Below are positions 1 through 20,962 of a stretch of 64,000 bases of DNA, piece after piece. The DNA comes from Glossina fuscipes (lineage: Eukaryota > Arthropoda > Insecta > Diptera > Glossinidae). The stretch is taken from assembly GCF_014805625.2 (NCBI RefSeq), contig NW_023998433.1, forward strand, positions 1,791,457 through 1,855,456. Reading direction: 5' to 3'. The notes beneath the pieces were generated by a model, which saw only the letters and a program-made list of their open reading frames with translations, was not told the origin of the DNA and ran no database searches. A program made the position numbers and the translations under genes. Position 1 is the stretch's first letter. Every line of letters starts with the position of its first letter.

Positions 1-618
1 AATATATTCAATATTGTAAGCAGTAAACCAGCCACTTTTAATTATTGGCAGTAATTATGTAAGGTCTTAACGAGGTTTTATTTTTGAGTTTTGACCTCTT
101 CAATTATATGTATGCACAAGAGATACGAGAAACCCCGTTTCAGAATTGTCAGAACTAGCTTAAGCCAAGTCACTCAAGCTTTGTATTAGTATTGTGTTAG
201 TATTAGTTGTTTACAGCTAGGGGTAATCACATAAGCAGGCGACAATCGCCAAGAGAATCTAATCACGTTGGCAAATTTTCTGGCGATTGTCGCCAAATGT
301 GCACTTGCATTGAGTTTAAAGCAAGCAGAGCTATCACAAATCTCTTTTTTAAAGTTTGCAAAAAAACTGCTGCACAAGAAAAATGTGCACAGCTGTTAGA
401 AAGTGAATTATTAATCCATAAATTTAAAAAAATTTAACAAAAATAAAGTGTGTCCGAAATTACATTTTGTTACAATTTGTGAATTATAAAGAAAAAATAA
501 AAAAAATTTGATGAAAGTAAGTGCAATTTTTTTTAAAATATCGAACTTAAAAATAATAAAATTAGACAATGTTGACGAATGTGTACATCTCCAGCAAAAT
601 TTGTCGTAACTTCCTTTA

Positions 619-1019
619 ATGCTCGTTCAGGGAAGAGGAGAACAACGAAAACCGCGACGCAGAAGAAAGGGCCACCGTGAGAGAAAAGGTTTGCGGGATA
701 CTTCTCCCTTAAAACGAGTAAGTAAATTGTTTCTACTATTTGCAAATGAGTTTTCAAAGCGGCGTTTCGCTACGTCTTGAGAAGAATTTGTATAGGAGTG
801 CATATAAATCGGCGGTATTGCGCTTAGCCATGACTTTAGAATTGTTGGCTTCAGGAGATTACCAATGGCTGGCTTGCAACGACCATACCGTAAATGTTGC
901 ACAAAACACGTTATAGACTTGCATCAGAGGTGTTACAAGAGTTGGACACTAAATTTTGCGAATGGATCCAAGGGATCGTAAACGTGGATACGAAAGTATA
1001 CTTTTACCAGAAATTTTGA
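619..1019 (+). pseudogene. Frame-broken basic ORF cluster, faintly histone H2A-like
   Basis: Three short overlapping ATG-started frames follow each other: 619-780 (53 aa), 746-916 (56 aa) and 894-1019 (41 aa). The first has an Arg/Lys-rich start (GRGEQRKPRRRRKGHRE) followed by a helix-like stretch (KRVSKLFLLFANEFSKRRFA). The second contains AYKSAVLRLAMTLELLASGD. By eye these resemble, in order, the basic tail, helix 1 and helix 2 of histone H2A, whose usual helix 2 reads roughly as AAVLEYLAAEVLELAGN. Identity is low and the frame changes twice, so if the likeness is real this is a decayed or intron-broken copy. Chance similarity in AT-rich DNA is a serious alternative. Confidence 0.15.
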
Positions 1020-2069
1020 TATTGCAGCCTGTAAATAATTAAACTTTTTGTGTTACAATGAACGATCCTTATAATATATTTACTATTTATTACACTAACT
1101 GGATGTATTGAAGGAACGCATATATGCTTTTTAAAGTCAGCGGAAAACGAAATAATTTTCGTAAATCGGAAAGGAATGTAGTAAGTAATCTGAATATTTG
1201 TGTATTACCTTTTGCTTTTTGTTTACATAAATATAAACATTATCTGCTAGATTTGTGACCACGAAATAAAAATTAGCGCATATATGGACGCACTCTGGTG
1301 AAAGAGCTTACATAGAAAACCATTGGAAAGCTCCAAAAAGCTACGTCCTGTTTTCTTTTTTGTGAATGCTCCCTAGAGCCTTGACTAACAATACCTTTCT
1401 GAAGTTCGGCGGAACCTCTAAAAAAAATACAACGACATCCATTGCAAGGCGAAGAACGTTGTGGGAAAATGCATTGACGTATATAAAAGTATTTAGTATT
1501 GCGAAAATCTAACTACAGTGTTTATATATAGGTCCCTTGCGTATTCTACAGGAAGAGCAAAAGAGGTGCTGCAGTCCAATGAATCTGGGAAGAATCGCAA
1601 ATGTTGTGCAGTATCGCAAAAACGTTTACCACTAAAAAATGAGAGGAAATCAGTTAAATTGTCCAAAACTGCAAGCAGCCTATGAAAATAAAGGTGTTGA
1701 TATTTCTGTAGAGGCACTACAATTGAGGCAGTTGGGTGAAGAAGTTAGAGGATTCCTGTCACGCAACTTATGGAGATAACATTGTTAAAAATACAAATAA
1801 TTTGTAAACTTACAACTCCCCAATAATTTACATAAAACTTAAATAAAGACGAAATGTACCTTTTTATATGCTGAATCTTCTTTTTATTTGCTCATATATG
1901 AGAATAAAAAAAAAAAGATTTGGCATACGAGAATGGAAAAGGAAATTTAATGCAATGATGTAGACGTCATTATTTATATGAATTAATCACTAACAATATA
2001 TTAACATTCATTTTTATGGAAAATCTGTAAAAAGAATATATTGTAATATTAATAATGTTTATTTGCAAC

Positions 2070-2490
2070 AGAGAGTTGTGGTAGGATGGGTGTATCCCTA
2101 TTCTGCTCGGCTTCAGTGCGCCAAGTCTTTCCGTCTCACAAATTGCCAATATAGCTCGGCATGAGACGGTCCCTAATCTTTGTGGTTTAGGCGGATTGAA
2201 CGCCTTGTAATTTCCAGCGAATTAAACGCTAAGTTGAATTGTTTGATAGCAATTGAGTTCTTTATTAAAGAGGCGAACTATTTATACTTAATTCTAATAG
2301 GTGACTTAATGCTAACGTAATCATAAATTAATTGGGGCGCCTGGCATCGCACCGCATTTCGTAATGCAATACCGAGCCAGTTGAAGTGCGCCAAAATTTT
2401 TGTTTTTCTTTTTGGTACAGAATGATGCAAATTCAGCATAATTCTGTCGCACTTCAAAGTTGATGCGTATGATCGTATACGATTACACTA
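2070..2490 (-). repeat. Possible solo LTR (low confidence)
   Basis: This patch is richer in G and C than its surroundings. Read on the minus strand it has a TGTAGTG start near 2487, a TATAAATA box, an AATAAA signal about 20 bases further on, and a CCACAACT end near 2075. That order (TG start, TATA box, poly(A) signal, CA-type end) is what an insect LTR looks like. I found no target duplication, no partner LTR and no gag or pol reading frame, so the assignment rests on promoter-like motifs alone. Confidence 0.2.
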
Positions 2491-2853
2491 CAAAATAATA
2501 ATAACGCTTTTTTACAATAAAAAACCTAAAAATGTAAACACTGAATTTAGCTCTATTACTTTTATCAATTGTCAAATTCTATATAGTTTTCTATTCACCT
2601 CATTTTGGATGCTTGTCAATGTTTACCATATGTAGTTTGTTTATACAAGACCAACAAACGTCATCTTGGCTCTCATTTTTTACGTTTCTCTCAGTTACTA
2701 ACGCATTGTAGCAGAAAAATTAGAGGGGCAATGTTGGAAAGCTGGCAACGATGGTACCTGATTAGCCCCTTGGCGATAATCAATTGTCGTCTGTGAAAGG
2801 TAAGTTAATTAATTTTTTATTTATTTTTTTTGCTTTTTGCGCCAAAAGTCTAA

Positions 2854-3171
2854 TTAATACTCTTGCATGTAAAAGCTTGTAATAAAATGTGTATCATCAA
2901 TGTTTCCATACTTCATCATATACTTCGCCACCATTGCTAAAGAGCAAAGAAGCAACAAATAAAAAGAACTCATCACTCCAATGGATATATTAGTCTTATC
3001 TCCAATAGGCCAATTTTTAATAAATAAAGCAAAAAAAGGTAAATAAAATGTCATTAAATAACCTGGAAATATATACTTATCAGGCAGAATGGTTTCTTTC
3101 CTTATACTATGTGTATATGTTTGGCAATATAAGCAAATCAAGATTGGCGGAAAAGAAACCTTGTAAAACAT
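2854..3171 (-). CDS. Unassigned hydrophobic ORF, 105 aa
   Basis: An open frame of 105 codons with an ATG at 3171 encodes a protein with two likely membrane-spanning stretches, around residues 35-52 and 64-84, and a polar C-terminus. I do not recognise the family. AT-rich DNA by chance yields Phe/Leu/Ile/Tyr-rich frames, and a few frames of this length are expected at random in 64 kb, so this may not be a gene. No promoter or clear splice partner was found. Confidence 0.15.
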   Translation of the reverse strand: MFYKVSFPPILICLYCQTYTHSIRKETILPDKYIFPGYLMTFYLPFFALFIKNWPIGDKTNISIGVMSSFYLLLLCSLAMVAKYMMKYGNIDDTHFITSFYMQEY

Positions 3172-4539
3172 AGAAGGGCTTTGCGGGACGCTGAAATCCT
3201 CTCACGCTACCCGAAAATATGCAAGTAAACCATTTTATACATTTGTCAATAATGTAAATTACAAGGTACATACTTCTACATTTCTGCAAAAATATCGCGT
3301 ATCAAAAGAGGCTTTTGAATACGTTTTAGGAAAAAGGCGTAAGAAAGACCTACTTACTTCGGAGTTGCTGGGCTATTAATGGCCGACGGCTAGCGATTTC
3401 TTAAGCGCTGCACAGAGCAAAATTTCTTTTGCTATATTAGAAATGCTATAAGAAATGGAAAAAATTTTGCGCGGAATGGTGAGGTATTATTGCTAACAGA
3501 AATTATAGGACAGAATATATAGGAAATTTGATATTCCTGGTGGTAAGGAACATCTTGTTGTGTTTTTCTTCTTCTTGTGACACGTTCAACGACAATTGAA
3601 ACATTGCTAATATTAACTGATGTGTTTGAATGCGTGGATGGAATCCACAATTACATTCGTAGATTCGCACACAATGGAAAATGTTTCGTAATCGAAAAAG
3701 ATAATCAGAGCCAGAATGGAATGGTGAGTTAATCTACATACAAGGCAATTTATTTTGACGACGGTGCCGATATTTCGCTAAAAACCGCCCAATTGTTGCG
3801 AAAATCGGCATATCTTCTGCACTTTCAAATTTAATTGTATTGGAATAAAAGATATATAGAATAATTCCAATTTGCGGAAATTAAAAAGTTGTCTTTCGTT
3901 TACAGAAGACAAAACTATAATTTATTTGCAATTCATTTTAAAACATTTTACACTCTTTATAGGTAAATTCATATGATAATGTATTAATATATTATACACA
4001 ATAAAGATAAAATGATACTTATCAAAACATAAAGCTCAATTTCACAATTCAAAGTTTTCCTAAAAAATGAAATTATATAAGTGATGTGAAATTATGTCAC
4101 TTCGTTTTACTTCGTCAAAAAGTTTACATAATTTTGTTCTGGATTGTATGATTGTTCGAATGACGAAAGTTGTACATGGCTCTTAACCAACTTAATTAGT
4201 CCCAATATTTGATTCGAGAAATGAATATGGCGTATGCATAGAAGCAAGCACTAAATAAGTACATAACCGTAAGGTCGCGTGGTTTGCTTTCGAAATAAAC
4301 CATTTGCTTGTCTACGGTTTCCTTAACATGTTTACAGGCGTACAGCGAAGCACCATCGATATCTACATACGCGTAGGCATACACATTTCATTACATATTT
4401 TGTCTATATCGAATAGAGTCAGCAAATCTAAGGGACTTTTGGCGTTTCTGTCATCAACAACAGCAGCAGCACCGTTAGTTAGCAACCATTGATTCTGATT
4501 ATTTGCAATCTTAACAGTTTCTTGATATGATGTAACGTT

Positions 4540-4900
4540 CTATCAAACGTTTACAAGACCACAACCGACCATTAAATACATAACACCGTTTCGCTCAATA
4601 CGGTTATCGATACCATCTTGTTTATTTTCATATAATAACTTCAAAAAAAAGTATTTATGGAAAGTGATCAAAAACATTGACTGATCCGAACCATTTTCCA
4701 TAGCGTTTGTTCTTAGGCCATAGCACGTCGGTTTACTAAATTTCACCGATAACAAATAAACGACCTATAAGTTAAACACGAAAATAAATAGACAGTTTAA
4801 ATCGATTTAGAAAATAAATTTGAATCGATCGATATAGTAACAGGTGAGCCTATTTTAAGTCCTTCTGAGTGTTGTATACGTCCCCACAAACTTAATGTAC
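4540..4900. repeat. Dispersed repeat A, copy 1
   Basis: This shares a diagnostic core (GATCCGAACCATTTTC near 4684, then a GTTTGTTCTTAGG-type run) with two longer copies at about 23740-24030 and 31570-32040. It ends in the same way: an ATCGAT-rich run, AGGTGAG, then TATACGTCCCCACAAA, matching the end of the 31570-32040 copy. The family looks like a decayed nonautonomous element; the transposition class is not determined. A palindromic TATCGATA lies inside it. Confidence 0.5.
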
Positions 4901-5499
4901 GTACACTATATCACAATTGCATATTTTCCCAAGATGAATTAGAGTATTCTAGAATATATTCTAGGAAATCAGTCTTATGAAATAAATCGGTAACGCGCCT
5001 ACCACTTATAACTCATGTCATGATATGAAATTGTAAATATACGCACAATACGTTTAAATATATGCTACTTACCAAAAACTATATATATACAAGATGGAGC
5101 ATTTCGCTAGCACAAAAGCCTTATATATGTAAGAAGAAACATTTATTTATCTTATATACATAAAATGTTCTCATTTCAGTTCTTTACTCTCTCTTTTACG
5201 GTCTTCAATATCGTTTATTTATATCAGATGCCTTGGGCTGGTGCTTAATAATTTTGCTGCGCAAATGTTGCTAACGAAATATTTCATCTTATATATAATA
5301 ATACAGTGTTTTTGTTATTGCAAAGGAAAATTTCACGCTGACCAAATTAACACCATCACATTAATAGTGATTTAATTTTTCATATTTTGTGGTGAAAATG
5401 GGACCATAGTAACAATTTAACAAACAAATTAACTTAGGTATATTTTTTATTGTTGTGAATTATTAGTAATGTAGAAAAATCCATTTTTTTTCTTCTTCT

Positions 5500-5822
5500 T
5501 TTTTAAACTCGAGATGTTCTGTTTTCGTTGTACTGCGACCGATTTATCATATCCCCAAGCCAAATTAAAACGCAACACGTTCAACCACGTTTTGCCAAAT
5601 TTGAAGCCAAGATCTTCATATTTGCGACGAGGAGAATATTTATCACAGACATTACACGCCTGGACAGACGGACAAGCGGGTATGCTCAAATCGTTTTAGA
5701 ATACAACATTAATCCAGAGTATATACACTTTACAATGTGTCGAAAGTGGCACAGTGGGTGTCACAAACCTTTTGACAAAATGAATATACTTCCCTCTGCA
5801 ACTGTGGGTATAAAAAGAAATT
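5500..5822. repeat. Dispersed repeat B, copy 1
   Basis: Contains GGACAGACGGACA followed by AGTATATACACTTTACA, a GGGTGTCACAAAC segment and a terminal GGGTATAAA. This order closely resembles a sequence carried at the ends of many Drosophila transposable-element fragments (GGACAGACGGACA ... ATATATACTTTAT ... GGGTATAA). A second copy with the same order, lacking the GGACAGACGGACA core, lies near 62140-62370. The open frames crossing it on both strands are by-products of the repeat. Confidence 0.45.
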
Positions 5823-6084
5823 AATAAGCCGCTAAGATTTGAAGCATTCCCCTAATTAATATTAATGAGTTTCTATTGTGTTCGTGAAGAATTAAGATTT
5901 TTTCATGATATCACCCATTAACTTTTGAATCGAAATAATTTTTTATTATCTTTTCTTATTGTAGTTGTACCTATTAAAATAAATTTGCCCTGGAATTAGC
6001 AATCTTCACTCCTTCAAATAGTCTTAAAGAAATTAATTTAGTCTTTCAATGATTGCGGAGAACAGCAGATCAAAAAAATAAAAT

Positions 6085-8250
6085 ATGCTGCAGATCTTCA
6101 AATATCTGATGGTTTTACAAAATTTATATATTTCATTAGCTTTACTTGAGAAAAAGGATGCCATCGTAAATTTACCAAATTTGGGTTTAATACAAGGTAA
6201 AATTATAGAAACCGCTTGGATGAAAAGAAAAGTTTTACAATTTGTGGATGTTAAGTACGCAGAACCACCTTCAAGCAAACATCGGTTTAAGGTTCGTTTC
6301 GGGAAATAAAAGGTCAAGATTTGGAAATAATTTGTTTTTACCTGGTTAGCCTCCCAGACCAATTGAACCCTGGAAAGATGTTAAGGATGCTACAACTGAA
6401 AAAATTGGTTGCCCTTCCATAGTTTCAATTGAGTCGTTGCAAACTCTAGATGAAATTTTGGATATTGAGGATTGTTTAACTATGACGATAACTACGCCTA
6501 ATATAAAAGGCAAGTATCCGGTTTTGGTTTATATTCATGGCGAATATTTGTTTGAGGGTAGCAATTCGGAGGCTCCAGCCGATTATTTTCTTGAAAGGGA
6601 CATTGTCTTGGTCGTACCACAATATCGTCTAGGTCCTTTTGGTTTTTTATCTACAAAAACCGCTGAAATACCGGGAAATGCTGGAGTTTTGGACATTCAT
6701 TTGGCTTTGCAATTTATCAAAATTTTCATACGCAATTTTGGCGGAGATGCCGGCAAAGTAACTGTGGCTGGGCAAGTAGGTGGGGCTAGCATAGCTCACT
6801 TATTAACTTTATCTCCAAAGGTAAGCGCAGTGCAATGCAGACCTTAGAAGCAACTTAGCATTCCCTTTTCAATTATTTTCAGGTTGAAAGAGGCTTGTTT
6901 CATCAAGTGATTTATCATTCAGGTTCGGCTTTAATGCCGGCATTTTTAGAGGAAAATCCTCGGCGGTTTGCCAAAGAAATTGCCGGAAAAGCCAATTGTG
7001 AAGTGCGTACCGTAAGAGATTTGAATCAATGTTTAATGGATATGTCACCTGTGCAACTGTTAGGAGCGTTCATGGACCACGCCGTAAGTCTGTTCAATTG
7101 TACTGCAACTTTTCGAACATGCTTTTCAATCACCTTTGGCTTTAACAGCAAGATAAATACGAATTAGGTATTGGTCATATAGGAGGCATGCACTTCACTA
7201 TAGGTGACACCAATGGCCTCTTGCCTGAGCATCCTTACAATTTGATGCTCAAAACTAATAATTCTTACCCAGTAATGGGCGGTTGTCCCAAAAATGTCGG
7301 ATCACGGATTGTATATGGTAAATTATAGCTTGTTGCAATTTCTTTTTTAGAAAATTATTAAAGAAGTCATTATGATTTCATTATGTAGATATTGTGGAAA
7401 ACTATTTTGGTGGTGTAATTCCTAATGATTCTTACAATAGTTTTAATTACATAGATCATGTAATACGTCAGACAGTGGGCACAGATAAGAATATGTTGTT
7501 GACTAGCTTTATAACGCATAACTTTCTTAATCGCGAAATTATAGAAAATGGTACTTTTGTGTCTTTTCTGCCAAGATTAATAGATGTGAGCCTGATTCAC
7601 ATTAGTTTAACAAACAACAAGAGGAGAATAATCTGCCATTAATTCCATTTCAGTTAGCCAGTACCTTAATGTACAAATTGCCTCTGCTATTGGCGCTAAA
7701 TATGCACAACAAATATTTAGTCGATCGTACCTTTCTGTATTCTTTTGATTACGCTGGTGAATATAATCGTTATTATGATTTAGACGAAGAGCACAACACG
7801 CAGAGTCCTTTCAAAGCAGGCGTATCCTTAACAGATGAAGCTCTTTATCTGTTTCCTTATCCAGAACATGTGAAACATCTCACACCAGCCGACGAAAATA
7901 TGTCCAATCGCTTGGTCGATTTATGGACTTCATTTGTTGTGAATGGATACCCGTTGGGTAGTCTACGTAGTGGCTACTGGCCACCGATGTCCACTTTATA
8001 TGGCCCCTATATGAAATTGGATGAAACCTTTAGCATAGCTGGAAACTATTTCAAGGAATTTTCAGCAACAATAAGAGATGAAGAGAATGGCTTTAATTTA
8101 GTACGGGAGATATACTTTTCCAAGGAAAATTTTCAATCATCGAAAAAAGCAAACTATGTCACGAGCGAAAGAAAAACGCAACAAAAGACAACGTCTTTGA
8201 ATCAATATTCAAAATTAAACAAAAATACTTGGCTAAGAAAAAGAGTTTAG
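6085..8250 (+). CDS. Catalytically dead carboxylesterase-like protein (glutactin/neurotactin type)
   Basis: Six exons join in frame: 6085-6291, 6350-6820, 6883-7083, 7149-7317, 7389-7585 and 7654-8250, giving about 613 aa. The N-terminus is hydrophobic and could be a signal peptide. The fold is that of the cholinesterase/carboxylesterase family: EDCL near residue 109, QYRLGPFGFL, FGGDAGKVTV, and LWTSFVVNGYP near the C-terminus. The catalytic parts are gone. The nucleophile elbow, normally GESAGG, reads GQVGG at residues 210-214 without serine. The oxyanion HGGGF reads HGEYL. The GVSHADE histidine position reads GVSLTDE (Leu474). The acid position reads GGCPKNVGS. Known fly relatives of this kind (glutactin, neurotactin, gliotactin) are adhesion or matrix proteins. 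No C-terminal membrane anchor is visible, so secretion is likely. An ATTAAA poly(A) signal lies at 8314-8319. Confidence 0.88.
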
Positions 8251-8459
8251 GATTTCTGTTTCTCAAAATGGAAAAACGGATGAAGATGGATATGTTATTT
8301 TAGTGAATCTGCAATTAAATAGACTGAAACAATACACAAGTACAAAAATTTGCGTGTGCCTTTTTATTTTAATGCAAGTTTCCCTTAAGCTCTTGGATAT
8401 GTGTGCTCTACACTACTTGCAGTACAAGATATATTAAGTTAGTGCGGACGTATGTAACA

Positions 8460-9160
8460 TTCAGAAGGGCTTAATATAGACCAAGGTTTCATTGTAGCGA
8501 TTGATAGTCACAGCAATTTTTGAGATATTTAGATGAAAATTGATATAAACGCGACTAAAAATTATCTGGATCGGACCACCTTTTCGACCACACCCCATAT
8601 AAAGACTCATTTTCAAAAGTTGTTTTAAGAAAATAAATTGCAATTTTTAAAATTTCCCGACAAAAATCGTTGAGTGACAATGTTTCGACCGTCTAAATTG
8701 CTATGAGACATATGGATCGGATAGAGCAATTTATTAAAGGCACTCTCATATAACCGTTACTACGAAAACTGAATCATTATATGGTAAAAGCTCTAATTTG
8801 CCATGTTTAATAGTGAAAATTGATCTAAAATAATAATTTGACATAGAAATCAACCCTATCGAATTTGGAATATGTAGGTCTATTTATTGGGCCCTGCCGG
8901 ATATAAGGATTCTCATGAAATATAAATCCTTATATGCCCAAAAGTTCTAATTGTAAATGTTTTATGATGAAAATTTGTCCATTTGAAATAAAAATTAAGT
9001 GGGCTATATTTGAACCACATCGATCTGCTTCTTGGATCTATTGCTTGGATTCCATTCCATATAAAGTTTCCTATGAATAGCAAGGCTTTTAGAGAATGCT
9101 TTAATTTTGAATGTTTTGTGATGAAAATTTGACTAATAACCGATCAACCGCATTTATTTA
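8460..9160. repeat. Diverged tandem array, ~140-154 bp unit
   Basis: A GATGAAAATT or GTGAAAATT marker recurs at about 8532, 8813, 8967 and 9120. Spacings are 281, 154 and 153, and the first spacing hides a more diverged unit. Each unit also carries a CATATAAA or GGATATAA run followed by CTCAT or TTCCTAT in a fixed place. This is four to five decayed copies of one unit. Arrays with units of this size occur as satellites and inside Helitron-type (DINE-1-like) elements; which applies here is not shown. Confidence 0.55.
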
Positions 9161-11664
9161 GAAAGCGCTAGACTGCTTTTCTTTGTTTCATAGTCCTTTT
9201 TGCAAGTGGATGCAGAAGAAATAAGAAAAAATGTGCAAGGAATAACATCCTAAGGTAATGAAAAAATACAACGTACTTTAAATATAAAGCTTATAAAAAT
9301 TGCACGAGAAGCACGAACACATATTGTAGATATTAGATACGTGTGGTGCACCTTAAATCCTATAGAAATATGTCGGTAATTATATTAAGTCGGATGTATA
9401 AGCTGCTGCTTATTTAATCCCCTTCTAACAATCAGAAGGAAATTATTGCTAATTTTTTGCGCAAAATGATAATTTACAAACTAGTTAGTAACAGAACTGA
9501 CGTATTCCTTTTGGTGGCCCGTACTCTTCTTTGACGAGTGAAATAAAGCGTTGAGAAAAAAAACATTTTATAACTAAAAAAAGGAGTCATCAACCTTTCT
9601 AAAAACCATACTCACATGCTCTCAATGCGTTAAAAAATACTTACCAATCATTCAATCATTCCTGCAATTTTATCGATTGTTATCAATAAATTATAATTCT
9701 TAGTCTTTCTGAACTGAAATTGACAATTTTTATTAGTGTCGAATGAAATATTTTCCGGCGATAAAACTGATGTCGAGCAAAATCGAAAGCAAGAAATTAT
9801 CATTGCGAAATGCACATATTTGATATAATTAATCCCATTAATGACGGAAATTCCAAAATGTTCTTAGACTAAATAATTATTTTCGATTATTTTCTGTTCT
9901 TAAATCACAAAATGAAAGGATTGTTGTGAAAAAGAAATTAGCAAAATATTTTTTGAGACTTTTTAAAGAAAAATTTAAAAAATGTATGTAAAAAATCCCA
10001 AGCAATGTCAAAAAGTGCTTATTGGTGGCAGCTTAATTGTTACATACATGAATTCTTTGTATTTATTCAAATTTATATTGTTATTCACACAGTAATGGTA
10101 TTATAAATACAGCGCTGTTTTTGTCTTGANNNNNNNNNNCTACAAGGTAGATGCTGCCGCATTTGGAAAATGAAACCTGCTTCAATCGGAATCGTTATAC
10201 TTTCAATTAGAAGATGACGAAAGTTATTGTCAGTCACCGGAGTACTTTTAAACCGGGCCATGTATATTCAAGAAATTCCGTAGAATGCATGTCACCAGCA
10301 CAAGTTTAATAAGCACTGCGGTGTGCGCAGCGTTCTGTATACGCAATATTTCGTAGATCCGTGCCCTTTTCTTAGTCTCGGATATCATTTGTGCGCCTCC
10401 GAGCACAAAAGAAAAGTGCTTTATGTATAAGTAGCAATAAAATTTGCAATTCATTTTGAAGCCATTTCGACAAAAATGGGTATAGGTCTCTATGTCAATG
10501 CTAGGAAATAATACACAATTAAGAACGATATTGGGCCCATGAACCGTTTTCTTAGATTCACTAAATTTGACATACAGGAATTCATAATATCATAAATTGT
10601 TTCTTAAAAATTAAACAATTATGATTAAAGTATTAATCATAATTTTGCTGATAGTTTACTCTTTGAGAGAATTAAAAGTTAACCCCGCCTTCTTGGATAC
10701 TTCTTTATAAATTCTGTTCAAATACGTTTAAAAACAGCAATCGTTTCGTTATTGATTCAATTTAAAATAATTATATTTCATTTAATTACTTCGCAATCAA
10801 TGCAAAAAAGCGGCAATCATCCTTTATGTTCAAAGTTAATTGCGAGAATTTGAATAAAAAATCAATGAAAGCAAATGTTTTTTTTTTTTTTTTTTTGTTA
10901 AAGGGACGCGAATTTTAGAATGTACTGTTTACTTGAAATTATTCTTAAAAATGATCTTTATTAACTAAATAGAAGAGAAAAAAAAATTTGTTGCGCATAT
11001 ATATCGTAGGGCCTCGAGTTCACGTCTATTAAAATTATTTTCGGCTTTTTAATGAATTTCATATGTTATATCAAATTATTGAAGCAATTGCACTTGTTTC
11101 TCGAAGTGCTATATAACCAAATAAAAACTTTTCCAATTATGTAGTTTGCAGGAGATGTTCCATTAATTATGATTATAAATTATTTATAGTGATGTCACAG
11201 TAACTGAAAATGATACCTATATATATATCTATACGTATATATATATTTATTTATTTGTTAACAGAAGAATTAAAGTTTTGATAGTTGTTATAGTTAAAGA
11301 AGGGGAATGAGTTTCAATTCATATATATATATATATATAATAAATTGGAGTTGTTGTGGTTTTAGAGGACATGTTCGTTTAATTTGGCAATTTTATATAT
11401 AAATGGATGTGTGAAAAAAGCTAGCTTTTGTTGGATAAGAGCTTTATCGCGTTATTATTTAGATGTATTTGTATAGAGAACGTCAATATTTGCTGCTGTT
11501 ATCGTTGTTTTTTTTTTTTGTTTCGGTGCCACGCTTTTTATTTTAAGCGTTTAATTTACTAATCAAATATTAGCGATGAATGCAACTTAAAAGTGAAAAG
11601 GAGAGTCAATAAAATGCTTAGGCTGTGCATAACATCTCTTCTGCTGCCGCTGTTGCTTCTTTAC
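9161..11664. other. Intergenic, between the esterase-like gene and Hsc70Cb 3' end
   Basis: No coding frame is supported. It includes the assembly gap and a perfect 11-bp AT-rich inverted repeat (10617-10627 and 10634-10644, 6-base loop). AT-rich simple repeats sit at 11220-11250 and 11320-11345. The 3' untranslated region of Hsc70Cb must extend into the right end; an AATAAA on the minus strand near 11535-11541 is a candidate poly(A) signal. Confidence 0.5.
10130..10139. other. Assembly gap (10 N)
   Basis: Ten consecutive N characters. A fixed run of ten usually marks a scaffold join of unknown size, so sequence may be missing here. It lies outside any coding exon. Confidence 0.95.
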
Positions 11665-20657
<8,993 letters not shown>

Positions 20658-20786
20658 CTAATTATTGTTGTTATATGTGAAATTTTTGTTCTGAATTTCA
20701 ACTTTTCTATTTTAGAAAAAATCAAACTTTTGTTGAAGTCCCAAATTCAGAGTTTGCTGTATATCTTTTATACAGAACACGCAAAC

Positions 20787-20799
20787 TTCCAGAAATTCT
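20787..20799 (-). promoter_or_regulatory. Hsc70Cb: Imperfect heat-shock element upstream of Hsc70Cb
   Basis: TTCCAGAAATTCT has two perfect alternating units (TTCnnGAA) and a third that is shifted by one base. It lies about 145 bases 5' of the Hsc70Cb start codon, where HSF would be expected to act. Transcription start is not known, so it could also be in the 5' untranslated region. Confidence 0.4.
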
Positions 20800-20962
20800 G
20801 CAAGTAGAAAAAAAAGCACTACCTGTGAGAGAATAATTGCACAAGGGATAGGTTTGTAAGTAATGCCGTTTGACACTACACGCACACGCAAACAATCATA
20901 TATTTTCTTCTAAACGAAAAACACGTCAGTTTTTCAATTTATTTTGACACGAAAAAAAATTG

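Larger units (their letters stand above)
1..4539. other. Intergenic stretch with no confirmed gene
   Basis: No reading frame here matches a protein family I recognise with confidence. The stretch is AT-rich and contains a frame-broken basic ORF cluster (619-1019), short open stretches near 1524-1790, a patch of higher GC near 2070-2490 that may be a solo LTR, and an unassigned hydrophobic ORF at 2854-3171; the first, third and fourth have their own entries. A sequence resembling a noncoding first exon ends in a GTAAGT donor near 2799, but I could not tie it to a downstream coding exon. Confidence 0.5.

Noticed and set aside
2334..2354. Retroviral primer-binding site (TGGGGCGCCTGGCATCGCACC)
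   Set aside because: It looks like the complement of a tRNA 3' end, but no stem pairing supports a real tRNA match, and it conflicts with the minus-strand LTR reading.
6033..6362. 109-aa minus-strand ORF
   Set aside because: It overlaps exon 1 of the esterase-like gene, which has strong family support on the plus strand.
8460..9160. CRISPR array
   Set aside because: The repeats are ~150 bp, diverged and without spacers; this is eukaryotic DNA.
10617..10644. Hairpin TAATTATGATTA-type as a regulatory or RNA element
   Set aside because: An 11-bp AT-only-rich palindrome is not unusual in DNA of this composition.
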